A stretch of 64,000 bases of DNA from Sclerurus mexicanus (GCA_013396755.1 VWZF01003842.1:1899442-1963441), one strand, 5' to 3'. Numbered from the stretch's first letter, positions 38,276 through 50,900 are shown. Notes: a model not told the origin generated them from the sequence alone. Made by a program: numbers and translations.

Positions 38276-40740
38276 TGAAATGAATACATACATATCAGAG
38301 GACAGCTTGACCTATAGGCAGAATTCCCATAAGCAACTTCTGAGTAACATCCTCCTGAATTTATAAGTGATGCATTTAATTATCTTCATTACAACAAATA
38401 AAAATTTCATCTATCAATAATGAGTAACCTGTTGGAGACCTTTTTTTTCTTTGGTACATACTTAGGTGAGCCTCAGTAAACAGATGCCCTCGAGAGATTG
38501 GTCCTTTTCCCCCTCTTTTTGGCTCTGATTGAAAGAAAGACTAGTGATCTCATCTAGTTAATCTATTAATTTGGCTTAATCCTCGTTTTTTGATGCTGGT
38601 CATGTAAAAAGAGACTATGACTGGTGAATACAAAAAAATGCAGCTGTTGGCTATTCAGAACTAAGAACAACTTTTTCATCATTGTTTTTCTTTGAGTTGT
38701 TAAAGTACAGGCTCATCTGGCATATAGTGGCGCATGAATATAGGAATATAAAACATAGAAAAAACTTCACAGTTCTACTGGTCCCCCTTTTTTTTTCTGG
38801 TTTGCTTTTATACAGAGGAGCTTAACATATGGACTCACTTTATTATTTTGAATAGTTAAACCTCACAAAAAATTGGGATTGCAGTTGAAAATGAGAACTA
38901 GACAATGATGGTGGTATCTAGCCATACACAATCATTCTGCTTTAATAGAATTGAAACTATCAGTACAAAAAATATCTGAAAAGTAGAAAATGTTAGGTTT
39001 GCGACAAAAAGTTAAACTGTATCGCTTATTTTTGATGCAGATATTTCTAAAACAAGCAAAAAATAGATTTATTTCATTAAATTAGATTGGTTTTTAGAAA
39101 GACTTGTTTGCTCAATCTTTTTGTTGAGCTGCATTCCTACATACACATAGCTGAGAAGCAAGGAAACAGGGAGGAAACTTCATAGCCATGCTATTGAATT
39201 GGAGCATATTATTGTCTGGTTTTCCTCTGTTTTGAAGCTAGATTGGTGAGGATCTTGTGAACCGTAAGAAGAGTTTGAGACAGTGCTACAAACATTTTCT
39301 TTTTTCATCTTCTGACACATGACTAGCCAATGAATGGCAGAAACTTTCTGCTCAGCTGCTAGACTTGGCCACAAGTTTCTTGCTGGCAAGAGACAGGTCT
39401 CCCATGCATTCAAATGGCATGTAGTGGTCCCTAGCCAAAGGCAGGAACTCTTCTCAGTTATGGTCCCCAACCTGTCACTTACCCAGTTATTTCTCCTTTG
39501 GTTTTTCACATCTTTTGCAAAACATTTCTTTATTGTGCCAGAAATCTGTGCAATGCTTTCTTGTTTTGAACACAGCTGTCATGAGCTTAATAGGGCAGAA
39601 AGATCAGAGTGAATGTAGAATAAATCTTCAGAGCCTACTGAATAGGGAATTTTCTTGAGAGTGATGCCATGGAGAAACAGAAAAGTCAGTGGAGACAGCA
39701 TATATTAGGAAAGTTGGATGACAGTAAAATGTGAGAAAAAAGTTAGGGAGAGGTGACTCTCTCTCCAGTAATAAATCAAGCAAGAAGTCACCAAACCCTC
39801 TAAATCATAAAAGTGCCAACTAATTTGAGAATCAAGTAGTCCATTTAGAACATTGACAAAACTGTAACCCATCTTTGTTCCACCTGTAACCAACCTTTCT
39901 TTGCATTTAATCAGACCATTGTTGACTACCAATTAAATAATCACTGAATGAGAGTAAACGGACATCAACTGCATAAATCCTTTCGCCACTTGCTATGTCC
40001 TTGCCTTAAAATTACCAACTCCCCCTCCCCCCCCAAAAACCCCTACTAAATGCAGAAAAAAATTATATTCTTTATACCTTGCCACATAATCGATGCAGGA
40101 CAGATAGGATTTTAGTCATTAAAACTCTAGTAGTAAATTAGATTGTAACTTCTGAAACTGGAAATTAACAACAACAAAAAAATCTATCTTAATGCCTTTC
40201 TTATTCTATCTGTCTTTTTATGTAGCAGCTTAAATGTGTTGAAGTGCCATTTTTACTAGCAGTAAGGGCAAAGAGACATTATGGAAGCTGATATACAGCA
40301 GGGATTGTTTTTTTCTGTGTTGTGATATACAGGATTGGCCCTACAAGCCTTTTGTTCAGACAGGTCTGTGTTTTTACTGACTTGCAGAATTAAGAAAAAA
40401 ATGAAACCTTTCATAGGGCTCATTTAGAGGAATTGCATTGGAATTGGGGCTTTCTAAAATGAGATTGTGTTAATAGGAAAAGCTTGATAAGACACTGGAT
40501 TACTTCTGGACTTTTCTTCTTTGTCTACTTGCAAGCAATAACTCTACTGCTAATGATTTCATAGTAAGAAGTCTCCAGGTGAAAAAATAAACTCTGATTC
40601 ATTTTGCATGAGAACTATCATTAATGGGGAGGAGATTATTAGGAAATTTTCCAAACAGCTATGAAGTCCTCTTTTCCCTAGTGCAAGTGTTTGTAGCACA
40701 ATGTTAGTTTTCGATCTGTTTTTTCTTGTCTCTCTTTTTT
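38276..40740. other. Unique AT-rich non-coding stretch
   Basis: No gene recognised. The 109-codon minus ORF 39180-39509 overlaps a 92-codon plus ORF (39334-39612). Neither has a domain I know, and both probably reflect chance. A C-rich run lies at 40020-40043. Confidence 0.55.
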
Positions 40741-40742
40741 AG

Positions 40743-40880
40743 GACCATCAAGAGATTTGTAGTGCCGCTGGACTCTGTTATCTAGTGTGTAGAGAAATAT
40801 GCAGCAGAGTTGTGCATATTCATATCAGCCATCTTTTTGCTGGTGTTATAGTTTCAATACTCATTGGAATTCCTTCCTAA
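40743..40880 (+). other. Candidate 3' exon start with open frame to TAA
   Basis: An almost uninterrupted pyrimidine tract of about 25 bases ends in TTTTTTAG (AG at 40741-40742), the strongest-looking 3' splice site I noticed in the window. From 40743 the phase-0 frame is open for 45 codons (DHQEICSAAG... with four early cysteines, then a hydrophobic ...LFAGVIVSILIGIPS end) and stops at TAA 40878-40880. If real it would be a last coding exon reading on into the CpG-rich segment. No protein family is recognised. It could follow the phase-0 donor at 34630, but nothing in the sequence proves they are joined. Confidence 0.22.
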
Positions 40881-40884
40881 AAGC

Positions 40885-41170
40885 TCGGGGGCCACGCCTT
40901 AGTATGTAAAATGGTTAACAAAAGGCGAACTGAATATTCATATCCTGACGCTAATCGCTTGGCTGGGGCCTTTTGTTCTGCTCTCTCCCCAGGCCAGGAG
41001 GGGGAGGGAGAATGGCTTGGGGAGACGGAGGAAGTGGCCAGGGGGGAGCTACTGCGCTTTCCTGCGTAGGTCAGCAGCTGCAGCGATCGGGCGTGGGCAG
41101 CGAGACAGAGGCACAGCGGTGTCCGGAACCTCTGGATAGCTGGGTCTTTGCCTTCTCATCCCTGATTCGA
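40885..41170. promoter_or_regulatory. CpG-dense promoter-like segment
   Basis: By my count about 15 CpGs fall in roughly 285 bases, in a window where CpG is otherwise rare. The block is also the most GC-rich, with a G-rich run (40992-41050), a GCGTGGGCA motif close to the EGR1 site (41091-41099) and GA-rich elements. An ATATTCATATC motif occurs in it at 40934-40944 and again just upstream at 40816-40826. No consensus TATA box is obvious. Plausibly a small CpG-island promoter or alternative first exon. A donor-like AGG/GTAAAT lies near 41258. An ATG at 41012 with A at -3 and G at +4 opens 62 codons, but that frame crosses the undetermined base at 41187. Confidence 0.45.
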
Positions 41171-41186
41171 CTGCTTTTTTTTTTTT

Positions 41187-41187
41187 N
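41187..41187. other. Undetermined base (N) in poly-T
   Basis: The only ambiguous base in the window, at the end of a 12-base T run just downstream of the GC-rich segment. Run length and reading frame across this point are uncertain, and sequence could be missing here. Confidence 0.95.
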
Positions 41188-41199
41188 ATCCTTGAACTA

Positions 41200-43485
41200 A
41201 GACAGCTGGCTAAGTAGTCTGGTTTATCAGCAATAGATAGATGGTCAATAGAAAGGGTAAATCTTTACTGGAGGTCTGCTTAAGCAGGAGCCAATTCTGT
41301 GTCCTTGGAATTGCGCTCTGGAGATCTTATTTTTTTTCCTACTGACTAAATAGAGATATGAGCAAAAAAATTAACCTAGAAAGTTGGTGAACAAAAGATA
41401 CATGGTGTTAAAATTCATAGCCCTACTCTGTGTGTGAGTGCAGAGAAATTTTCATTTCCACTAAAAACTCAGCATGAAATTCTGTTCTTACTGTTTCCCA
41501 CAAGGAAGTTTGTTCAGCCCTGCTTGTTTCTCTGCGTCATGTATCCCTGTCATGATCTACCTTGTCTGCTCTTGCACCTAAACAGGAGATAACACCTAGT
41601 GAACAGCCTGACAGGGATTTTCAGACTATTGAGAGCTCAACTGCAGCTGAGGAAGGGACTTTACAAGAAAGAAGGCAGTTAAAGTGCTTATAATGCTAAC
41701 TGTGTGTCTGTGACGTTATGCATGGTTAACTTTTGCATGAACCTGTTAAGCTATAGCTTTCACCCCAGCTGAGCATTGCAGGAAACAACTCATCCCCAGG
41801 CCATCAAGCTGTGAGACAACAGATTCAGAAGGAACAGTTTTCTTAGCAGTGGTGCACTCTGCAGAGACTTGGTTGTTTGTGTTTTGTTTTGTTTTGTTTT
41901 TTTTTTCCTATAGGAGAATGTAGCAGTGCTCAATGGAGCATTTGTGAAAAACACTTCAAGGTATGTCAACTGAGAACTGAAATTAAAGAGAGTGCAACCT
42001 GAGTTCATGTGAAAGGGATTCTGAGGTAAAAGCTGAGTAATGAAGGAAAGGCATCTCCTGGACCAGTAAGGTGACAGATCAGGACTCTGGAGATGTGTGC
42101 TTTTTCACATACAGTGACTGAAACAAATGTTTGGTAGAAACTCATTTTTCAACTCCCATTAAAGGAATGAAGTGAAGATCTTCCACCTGGAAAGTTCTTT
42201 ATGGCTGTGTAATGGCTTTATAAATGTACCTATTAAGCTACTGTGCTCCATATCAATAAGCTTCTGTCAATCTGTAACTTAACAATGCAGACTATTTCAA
42301 AATTTATTTGTCTCATTGTGGGGTAAGTGGGCTCATCTGTAGATAAATAATCTCTTCTGATTTAGAGGGATTAATGTTAACATGCATAGCCATACTTAGT
42401 AGTGTAAAACACTGTATTATTTCTTTATCCATTTAAAACTGCGGATGCTTGTTACTCTTTAAAGAATCTGTGTGGATCTGAACATTTTGAAGACAAATTA
42501 AAATTTTCCAGGCATTGTTTTGGCCATATATTCATTACAGCAACCAAGTTTCACAGAAAAATTGTGTTGGTCAGAGAATAAAGCAGCTTTTATAGAATTA
42601 ACAAGAAAATGCGTTACTAGAAGAACGATCATTAAAAAATTTATTTACTATTATTTACTATTAATAATTTGGTATTTTTATCATCCTCTTTCATGACACT
42701 GTGGGACATGGAATTGTGTTCCAAAAATTAATTTGTAATTTAGCATTTTCATTTGAATTTCACCCACTTTGTACTTGGGTTTTGGATATCTGTCTAGCAA
42801 TACACAAAGCTCATTTTTTGGAGCTGAGTAAAGCTTCAGCTTCCTTTCAGGCCAATCACAACAGGTGTTTATTACATGGCTTATCTTAGAACCACAAGGA
42901 TTAGCACTTAATTCCAAAGTTGGCTGTGATATGGCACACTCCTTTAGTAATACATGAGTATTGAAACAAGTAAGGACAACCTTAGTGCATTTAAATTTTT
43001 GGCTAACATTCTTTTCCCCTCCTTTTAAATATGATTTAACTCATGTGATTAGAGTGGCAGCTTCTGGTCATGGTAAATGAAACACTGCATATAAAATGGG
43101 AAAAAATGGGTTGCAGTTCTTTAATTGTGTTTTAGCCTCCTTGGAGAAACATGGACAATTACTTTCTCTTCACACTGAAAGTTTTAGCTGTCTACATTGT
43201 AGAGGTTCTACAACATATGCTTCTTAAGAAGCAATCAAACTGTGGCACCAGATTTTTGGAGGGAAACATGCTGACTATAAGAAAACAAAGCTGGAGTGAA
43301 GAAAACAACAAGGATAAATGAGTTAGCAGAAAGTAATGGTGGAGATTTTGGTGGAGATTCTGTGTAAAAAGTATCCAATTTATAGAGTGCTTTCCTCATG
43401 TGTAAAATATGAGGGACAGACTATCTAATTTTCCACAAGCATTTGTATATTAGAATGAGAGTAAACCCTGATGCTACTGGAACTC
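41200..43485. other. Unique AT-rich non-coding stretch
   Basis: Contains the (GTTTT)n run at 41877-41906 and a twofold TTATTTACTA repeat at 42641-42660. The overlapping antisense ORF pair 42681-42917 and 42701-42889 looks accidental. No element or gene recognised. Confidence 0.55.
41877..41906. repeat. (GTTTT)n pentanucleotide repeat
   Basis: Repeated GTTTT units run into a pure T run. Likely length-variable. Confidence 0.85.
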
Positions 43486-44587
43486 TCAAATCAACATTTC
43501 CTTAGCCAGCCTTATTCCCATAAAATAAGCCTCCTTAAAGATGATCTCTGTCTTCTGCTTTGACTTTTTATGGCTTAAATGCAAAGGATGAAGTCCCTGA
43601 TATCTGGCTGCTGATGAGCTATTGCTTTCTCTTCTGACAAGTATAGTTGCCATTGCTGTCCAGTGACTTAATTGTGGCCGGGTAAGGGGCAATGGGGCTG
43701 CTCCTCTCAACCTCGTGCTCTGTTACTGCCAAATAACTAAAGATCTTTGAACTGCTTTCTTAAACTTTAGCTTTTCCTCTCATAGCAAGCTCTGCAGGCC
43801 ACAAAGATGAGTGCTAATCCATTCAGCTTCCATGAGAAATCCATAGGTCCATCTATTGCCACCTCAGTCAGACTCTTCTTCCTGAAGTAAAGACATATTT
43901 GTTCAGCCTGTAGCCCTGAAACTCTGCATAGGCATTGCCTATGTCTCCTTTTGCAAGCAGTGTGGGCAAGCAAGAGCAGAATAGAAAGGTGATACCTTTG
44001 GCACTGAGATTGAAATGTCCACAATATGTGTGTTTCAAGCATTTTACTTTGGAGTAATACGAGACTGGACCTGTGGATAAAACATCCATTAACAACTGCC
44101 TTACATTAAGTGAATCTTTCAGTTTAGCTTAATCCAAAAGGAATCCAGTTCATGAGAAGGGTTAGTAACCAGGAGACTAGCTTCAGAAATACACTCCTGG
44201 TCCAAGTAAACCCCTACGTCCTCGACCAGTACGGACCATTTATGATGAACATCTAGGACTGGCAGATAGGAATCTGTGGCAGTGATTTTTCCAGAAAGGA
44301 GGAAAACAAGACGGTTTTTGCTGTGGAGGAAGTCACTGTCACAGTGCTTTCCCTGATGTTTTAATTTAATGATGTTTAATTTCTCTTCTGCTGACATACA
44401 GGGAGGTTCCCAAAAAGAAGAAGGCTACAAAAAGTGGCCTGGGAAGGGGATAACCTGAGGTTTGCAGTGGACAGAGTGTAAGAAGGTCTAAGCTTTGCAT
44501 GTTGGGCAAAACAAGGGCTGAAGTGGCAGTGAGGGGAGAGATCTGTAACCGAAGGGAGGGATGGCTGTTTGCATATACCTTACCCAT
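43486..44587 (-). other. Cluster of unrecognised minus-strand ORFs
   Basis: Five minus-strand frames of 73-92 codons (44587-44366, 44397-44119, 44095-43868, 44042-43767, 43710-43486) lie end to end or overlap, with fewer competing plus-strand frames than elsewhere. The 44397-44119 frame (MSAEEKLNIIKL... with a VLVEDVGVYLDQ segment) looks protein-like in composition. The frames are not in one register and no domain is recognised. A decayed coding gene or mobile element is one reading, chance the other. Confidence 0.15.
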
Positions 44588-44651
44588 GCTACCTAGAGGA
44601 GGTCTGAATTAAAAAAAATAGAAGAGTTTAATTAGTACCTGTTGGAGTGAG

Positions 44652-44975
44652 GTATAAAGTGAAACTATATAAAGATGGAATTGCAAAGATACCCGATTGA
44701 AGACTTAGACTGAGGGAAGGAATAACACTGTGGGATCAGGACCACTGGCAAAAATGTTTGTGGCTGCTCTGCTGATGTGGTGTTTCCCTGCAACTGAGCA
44801 AGCAAGCCACTTCTGTTTTCCTGAGCCTGCCCAGTTTCCTCATGTTTTCTCTGTCTGCTATTACCCTGTAACTGTCTCAGAATTTGGATTTTACCAAAAT
44901 CCAGGAAGGGGGAGTTCCACTACCTCCCTCCCTCTGGGGATTCTGTGTTGTGTTTTCAGTTTGTTGATTCAGTAA
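44652..44975 (+). other. Small ORF with TATA-like elements and signal-like N-terminus
   Basis: TATAAAG (44653-44659) and TATATAAAG (44666-44674) lie about 80-100 bases upstream of an ATG at 44754 with A at -3. The 73-codon frame starts MFVAALLMWCFPATEQA, which resembles a secretion signal (hydrophobic core, small residue at a possible cleavage site). It contains several aromatic residues and cysteines and ends in a hydrophobic segment (LPLGILCCVFSLLIQ). No family is recognised. AT-rich DNA yields TATA-like boxes freely, so this is weak. Confidence 0.12.
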
Positions 44976-47900
44976 AATGTTAACAAAGAAATCACAGCTT
45001 ATGCATCACAAGAGAAGAAAGTGCTGGTTCTTTTTTCAGTCGTGCTTTCTACCTGATGCTTCTCAGCCATATGGTCAGTAGCACTTAGGCTCACTGCAGA
45101 GACAACACAGAGGAAAATACCAACTGAACCCTGCTGGTCAAACCTCTGTGACACAGAGTAATGTAAGTTTACTAGAGTAATTGCTTAATTTTCACTTTTT
45201 GTGTCAGAAAAAACCAAAAATGAATGAAAGAATCCTCTTTGCAGGATATGAAGAGCAAATTATTTTTCATAAATATTATATTTTATTCTTGAAAAAAAGA
45301 GATGTTTAACAAGGCAAAAAGGAGAGGAATTTCCCCAGATAACTTGTTATAATGGGGAAAAGGAGTGAAAAAAGGAAGGCAATCATCATATGGTAGTGGT
45401 AAGTTTTCAGGCTGGCAGTACTAGTAATATTGGAAAGTAATTGGTTTTACCAGAATATCTAGAATGAAGCAAAGCCAGTAGATAATTCAGAATACTTTTA
45501 TAACTGCTTAATTGCTTTTCCCTACAAATATAGTTTAGCACACATGCCAAATAAATTAAAAAAAAAAACAAAAAAAAAACCAAAAAAACCCCCCATTCTT
45601 AAATTAGCTGTAATTACATCACAGCTTTAAACATGAGAACAAAGTTCACATATTTAGAAGAGAAATTTCTCAGTTGCCACAACAGAAACAGTTCCAGATT
45701 TTATTTTTTTTTTCATTTGAATGAAAGAAGATAAGAATTCTTTTTTTTCTTACAGAGGAATTATTCCATATTTCTTCAGGATAGCATCTCCCTCATTTTT
45801 CTCTCAAACATCTGCTGTTGTCTCTGGTGGTTGAATCATTGGGAATGCTTACTCTCAGCCAATAAAATATTCCTGCAGTCCTAAAGGCACAGAAGACCAA
45901 CAGTAAGCGAGGTGTTATGGTTTTCCTTGTGGCTTTGTGATTTGTTTTCATTAAGATTAAACCACCCAGGTGATGTTTCCTTTTCACTATCCTCTCTTAG
46001 AGGCATTGTACTTAAGCCATTTTCAGGCATGTGCATCAAGTGGCTTACAATTTTTCTTCTTTTCAGGATTCTGAGCTGGGATTATGAAACATCACAAAAT
46101 GAAAATAATTTGTCAAATCAATGACTTCAAAATTAGATCAAGAAAGAGTTTGGAGTAATCTATTCCTAACATAATATAAGATGATTTATGAGGTTCCTTG
46201 CTTAGTGTATATGTTTTCAACTTCTAAGAATAAATTGGACCAGAGGAAAAAAACTGTGAAATATTATAGCATGTATTTTTCTCTTAGCCTGGCTTTTATG
46301 AGATTTTTTTTTTTTAAATGTGGAAAAAGACCTTTCACTATTTCTGGTGATTTATAGATGATGGTTTATCTCAGTTTATATGTGGAATATTTAATGATTT
46401 TTTCCTGTATAAAAAATACAAAGTAATATATGGAGAGAAGTCAGACAGTTGGCGAAAGACCTCTGTCAAATCAGTATGGCATTTTGCTTTTCATATTATA
46501 CAGAAATTGACAAAGTGAATTAGTTGCTCTTTCCAGTCTTGATTCTTATACAGAGAGAGGTGTGAAAATACCCAAATTTGGCCAATTAGTTTTGTTCGTT
46601 AATCTGAGTAATTGAAAATTGATCATCTAATCTGGTAATTGTGACTTTTAACTCTCTACACTCATGCCTGTGAACCTCTTCTCCAAAAACCTCTTCAGAC
46701 GTTACTCATCAATATCTTGCTCCTCGCAGCACAGACAACTGGCTATTCTGTCAAATAATCTAAGAAGCAACATCAGAATACAGAAAATACGGCCCAGCTG
46801 TCTGGCTTTTATGAGATTGACTCAATGGCTTTTCAGGTCTATGGAAACTCACTGTTTAATTTTCAATGGACTTTTAATATCCTTTATTGCTTGTTTCTAA
46901 TCACGGTAAATATATTTTAAGCACCTCTTCCCACTAAAGTCCACTACGATAAGAGGCATGGTGGGATTCAATTGTTTAAACACCATGTTTGATGCCACTG
47001 CAATGTCTTTAAAGGATCCAGTTTTTGAGCCCCCACTCTGGCAGGCCATGTGCCTCTCCGAAATCCTTTGTTAGGCCTGTTAAATGTTAGGCTTCAGTCA
47101 AATGGTTCAAGTTATTTCTAAACAGATTTTATGTTTTAGGGATTAAGTTATGCTCTCACTCTCTGGACTATTATTACTATAGCCACCATAGGAGGTTGTA
47201 TTTTGCTTATTAAAGAAAACCCCAAACAACAAAATAAGAACTACTCTAGATTTCTGTCTGTATCTAGCTTACATTCAATCTATCCTCCCATAGAAATACT
47301 TTTCTGTAACCAGAAGACATGTTTGAAATAATTTGCAACTATAGCAGAATATATGGTCCTGCAAATATACGCGACATGCAGCTTTCTGGAGTTAGATAGC
47401 TCTTATTCTGATTTTGCTCAGACTTCTTTTAAATTAAAGCCCATGAATAACATTTATTTTCAGAGAGAATGTCACACTGTTGTATTCTAATAACCTTTCA
47501 CTCTGCTTGGCTGTAAATAAGATTGCCACTGAGGAGTAAAGTTTAAGTATTCCTTCTGATATAACTAGGTGGAAGTCTCATGGTTTTAATGTTAAAAAAA
47601 AAGTGTGATGACTTGGGGCTGACTCTTTTACATGCTGAAGGTTTCTAGCCCTTGCAGTCAATGCAAGTGGAAGGCTTTAGACCCCGGGAGAAAATGGTCT
47701 GCACTTTTCCTGTGTGCCTGTGACCTGTTTGTAGGGAGGCAGACTTATGGTTATTCTTGTCATGTCAAGAGAAACCAAATTTGAAAATCAATTATGAACT
47801 CTCAGGTATGAAACAAACAACCTCTTTATCCTGGCTCTGCTGTCAAACAGGGAGACTTCCCAGTGCAGCAATGAAGGTTTAAAATTATTGTCTGTAGGGA

Positions 47901-50900
47901 AGAAGCACAATGAGCAGGAATGAGGGAAAGGATTGAAACTAGACAAGTGTTGATTTTTATTTTAATTATGAGTTTTTAACTAGTCTGCCTTCTTTCTGTT
48001 CTTTCTGGTCTCGTCCTGAGCTGTGAGCTTATTGAAGTTCATTTGAAAATGGAGGCCTCAAAGTACAATTCATGAAATGTGGTGCAACAAGCCTAGTGGT
48101 GGGGACCAGCAGGCTTAACTTGCTGCGCTGTAGCTCTTGCTGTTCATCCCCAGTGGTATTCACTCCCTTTATCTCTGTCTTTCATAAACAGAGGTGCAGT
48201 AGCAAAAGAGAAAATTTTTATTTTTTGCCTTTGGTCTTTAATCCCTTTTGCCTTACAGGCAAGGAGAGAGCTGTCTTCATTTTCTGAAAGAAAGTTAAAC
48301 GTCCTCAGGAACCCAGGAGACAGAAGATTCATCTAGGCTACAGAATAAGAAACATACTGGATAAAATAGCTGTCAGAATAGAGTGAAATGCTCTTGTTTT
48401 TATTTTCCTTCAGTATTTGTGCAGAACTGTAGGACCTAGTAGTGTTTTGGAGGATGGGGTGGGAGGTGGTGGTGTTAGCCTTTCTTTAACACAATCACGT
48501 CCTCTTCAACATTGGGTTGTGATCTGGACTAATTTCAACAGAAATCTGGAAAGAGGTACATAAAACTTCTTCTAACAAGGTACTATGGCAGTATTCTCAA
48601 AAATTTGTCCCTGAATAGAAAACAGCAACTAAGATAAGGATGTTTTTTAGTCTTCTTCCCTTGAGTGTCTGCACAATATCATGTAGCAAGTAAAAACTTT
48701 GGCAATTCTATTTTGTATCATTCTGAGGTCTTAAAAAAATTAATAACAATACAAGATCTGGGTGTAGTGGGTCAAATCAAGGGTTTTGGCTCAGATGTTT
48801 AAACATAATGTTGAGCTAGAGTCACTTGAGATATTCTCCATTATCCAACATCTTTGGATAACACTCAGTCATCAAGAGAGAGCTACCCAGGACATACAAG
48901 ATACCTGCATCTGCCTTGGATGGCAACTGGAGTTCAAGAAAAATATGCCATATGTGCCTAATATAACACAAGCTGTTTACCTCAGAAACCCGAGTCTGTT
49001 CAGCTTGTGCTTTTATTCCATGTTTACTTGGATTTCAAAGCATATAAATACATTGTAAAACAGAGAGTTTTTACTGACTTTCACATTTGAACATCATAAA
49101 GGAGGGCTACAGAAAACTGCAGTCCTTATGGTAGTCAAAAGTATTAAACCATATATATTAATCTGCTATGTAAAGAAATGGATCCATGCTTTCTATAGAA
49201 TACATATATAGTCTTTTGACATTTAAGTCCTTATGTGCTACTAAAAAGGATAAGACAGACTGTGCTACAAATTTAAGTACTCATTTTATTCTATTTTTTA
49301 GTCTCTTAGAAGCTAGGAAAATACTGCAAAAGGCAAAACCTGGAATTAACACAAAAGGAACATGAAATCAGGAACCACTGCATTCTTAAGTGCCTGTCCC
49401 TGTTTCTTATTTTGTTACTTGCCTAAATAGAGTGTGATTTGGTTTTATACTTGTAAGAAATCTGGGATAAGACTGGAATATCTCTTCTTTTGGTCCATAA
49501 TCAGCCTTCAGGATGTATGGAGAATAGATAAACACTATGATGTTTACAGATGAATGAACACCATTCTGACAGGTGAGCCTTATTGCTCCAGCAGCTAGTA
49601 GCTATATTGAAAACCTGATTTTTCAGGGGAAAACTCACCATGGCTACTACTAGTAGATCTTTTTATAACATTTTAAAATACAAGTAGGAAAAGTGACCAA
49701 TTTGTTATGGTTTTCAATGGAAGAATCCAGTCCGGTTCTTAAAGTTCCCTCTAGAATATCTACATAGAAGATGATGGTCAAAGAGAAAGCTTAACAGGAC
49801 ATTGGATCATTTTTTATTTTGAAAGTAATTTTCTGTATTTTGACTTTTGGCTCAGCATTCTTACACAAAAGTTGTGATGGGAATAAGAGTGGAATTGGAT
49901 GTAGGCCTACAGGATGGTGTTGAGTATAGTCTCAATGACCAGCCTGACTGTAAGGCACTGGAGAAATCTCTTTGCTTTAACTGACTTGAGTGGTAAGGTT
50001 CAAAGGTGGTATAAGAAGATTCTGAAGTCTGCCTTTAGTTATACTTAACTCTCACTATTGGTGAGAGAAACTCACTTAGTTTAAGTGTGTTGACTGATTT
50101 TAGCAACTATGGTTGCTTGATCTCATTTCGGTAAACAGTATAAATTTATTTAGTGTTTTTCTGCTTTCATGGTAAGAGCAATCCCTTTGGCAGTGAGGCT
50201 CTACCTTCTGAGTTACCAGTTCTATCACTCTTATTGTCCCTTTAAGACTCTGCTAGTGAAGCAGCAAAGCCATAAGGAACAATAGGACACAAGGAGCTGA
50301 GAAGCCTTGTTCTTGTCCCTCAGCTGCTGCCTTGTTTCTTCAATGGCACAGAAAAGCCAGAGAATTGTTGACTGGTATGCCACAGACTTAAGGGAGTTCT
50401 CCAAGGCCCATAAAACTATAACAGTTAGCACCTTCCTGGAATTGAAACAAGTAAGTGTAGCTCTGAGCATCACTGGCTGCTGAAAAGCCTCAGGGCAGGG
50501 AAGGCAGATGGCTGCTTTATCCAGAGGAGCACAGAACTTTGCCATAAGGCAGAGCTTCAGACCAGTGTAGGCTTTAAAGGCCTAATTGGGATGGTAGCCA
50601 GAAATCCAGGTGGGCCAGAAATATTCCATAAAGCTGTTCTCTTTTCACTTCTGACTTGAAGAAAGAGTGGTGCACAACAGAGATATTTTACAATTCAGCA
50701 AACACCCTGAAGCCAGGGAGAATGACTGGTGGCTTTACTGTACTTTTGTAACTGTTTCACTCATCCTTGACTGTAGACAAGATAGATTTATGGAGAGTAC
50801 AAAATAAATAATTTCTCTACTATAAATATGTGACTGAATTGCAGTAAAAAGTATAATTTGAAGTTCTACGCACTGATGCCACAATGCTCACTGATACTTG

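Noticed and set aside
39180..39509. 109-codon minus-strand ORF as a gene
   Set aside because: It is overlapped by a plus-strand ORF of similar size, has no domain, and has no splice or promoter support.
40973..41200. 75-codon ORF through the CpG-rich block as a protein
   Set aside because: It has no ATG at its first codon, crosses the N in a T homopolymer, and its Gly/Ser-rich sequence follows from G-rich DNA. Only the shorter ATG at 41012 was noted, as a weak possibility.
45558..45594. Poly-A tail of a processed pseudogene
   Set aside because: No open or gene-like sequence precedes it and no flanking target-site duplication was found by eye.
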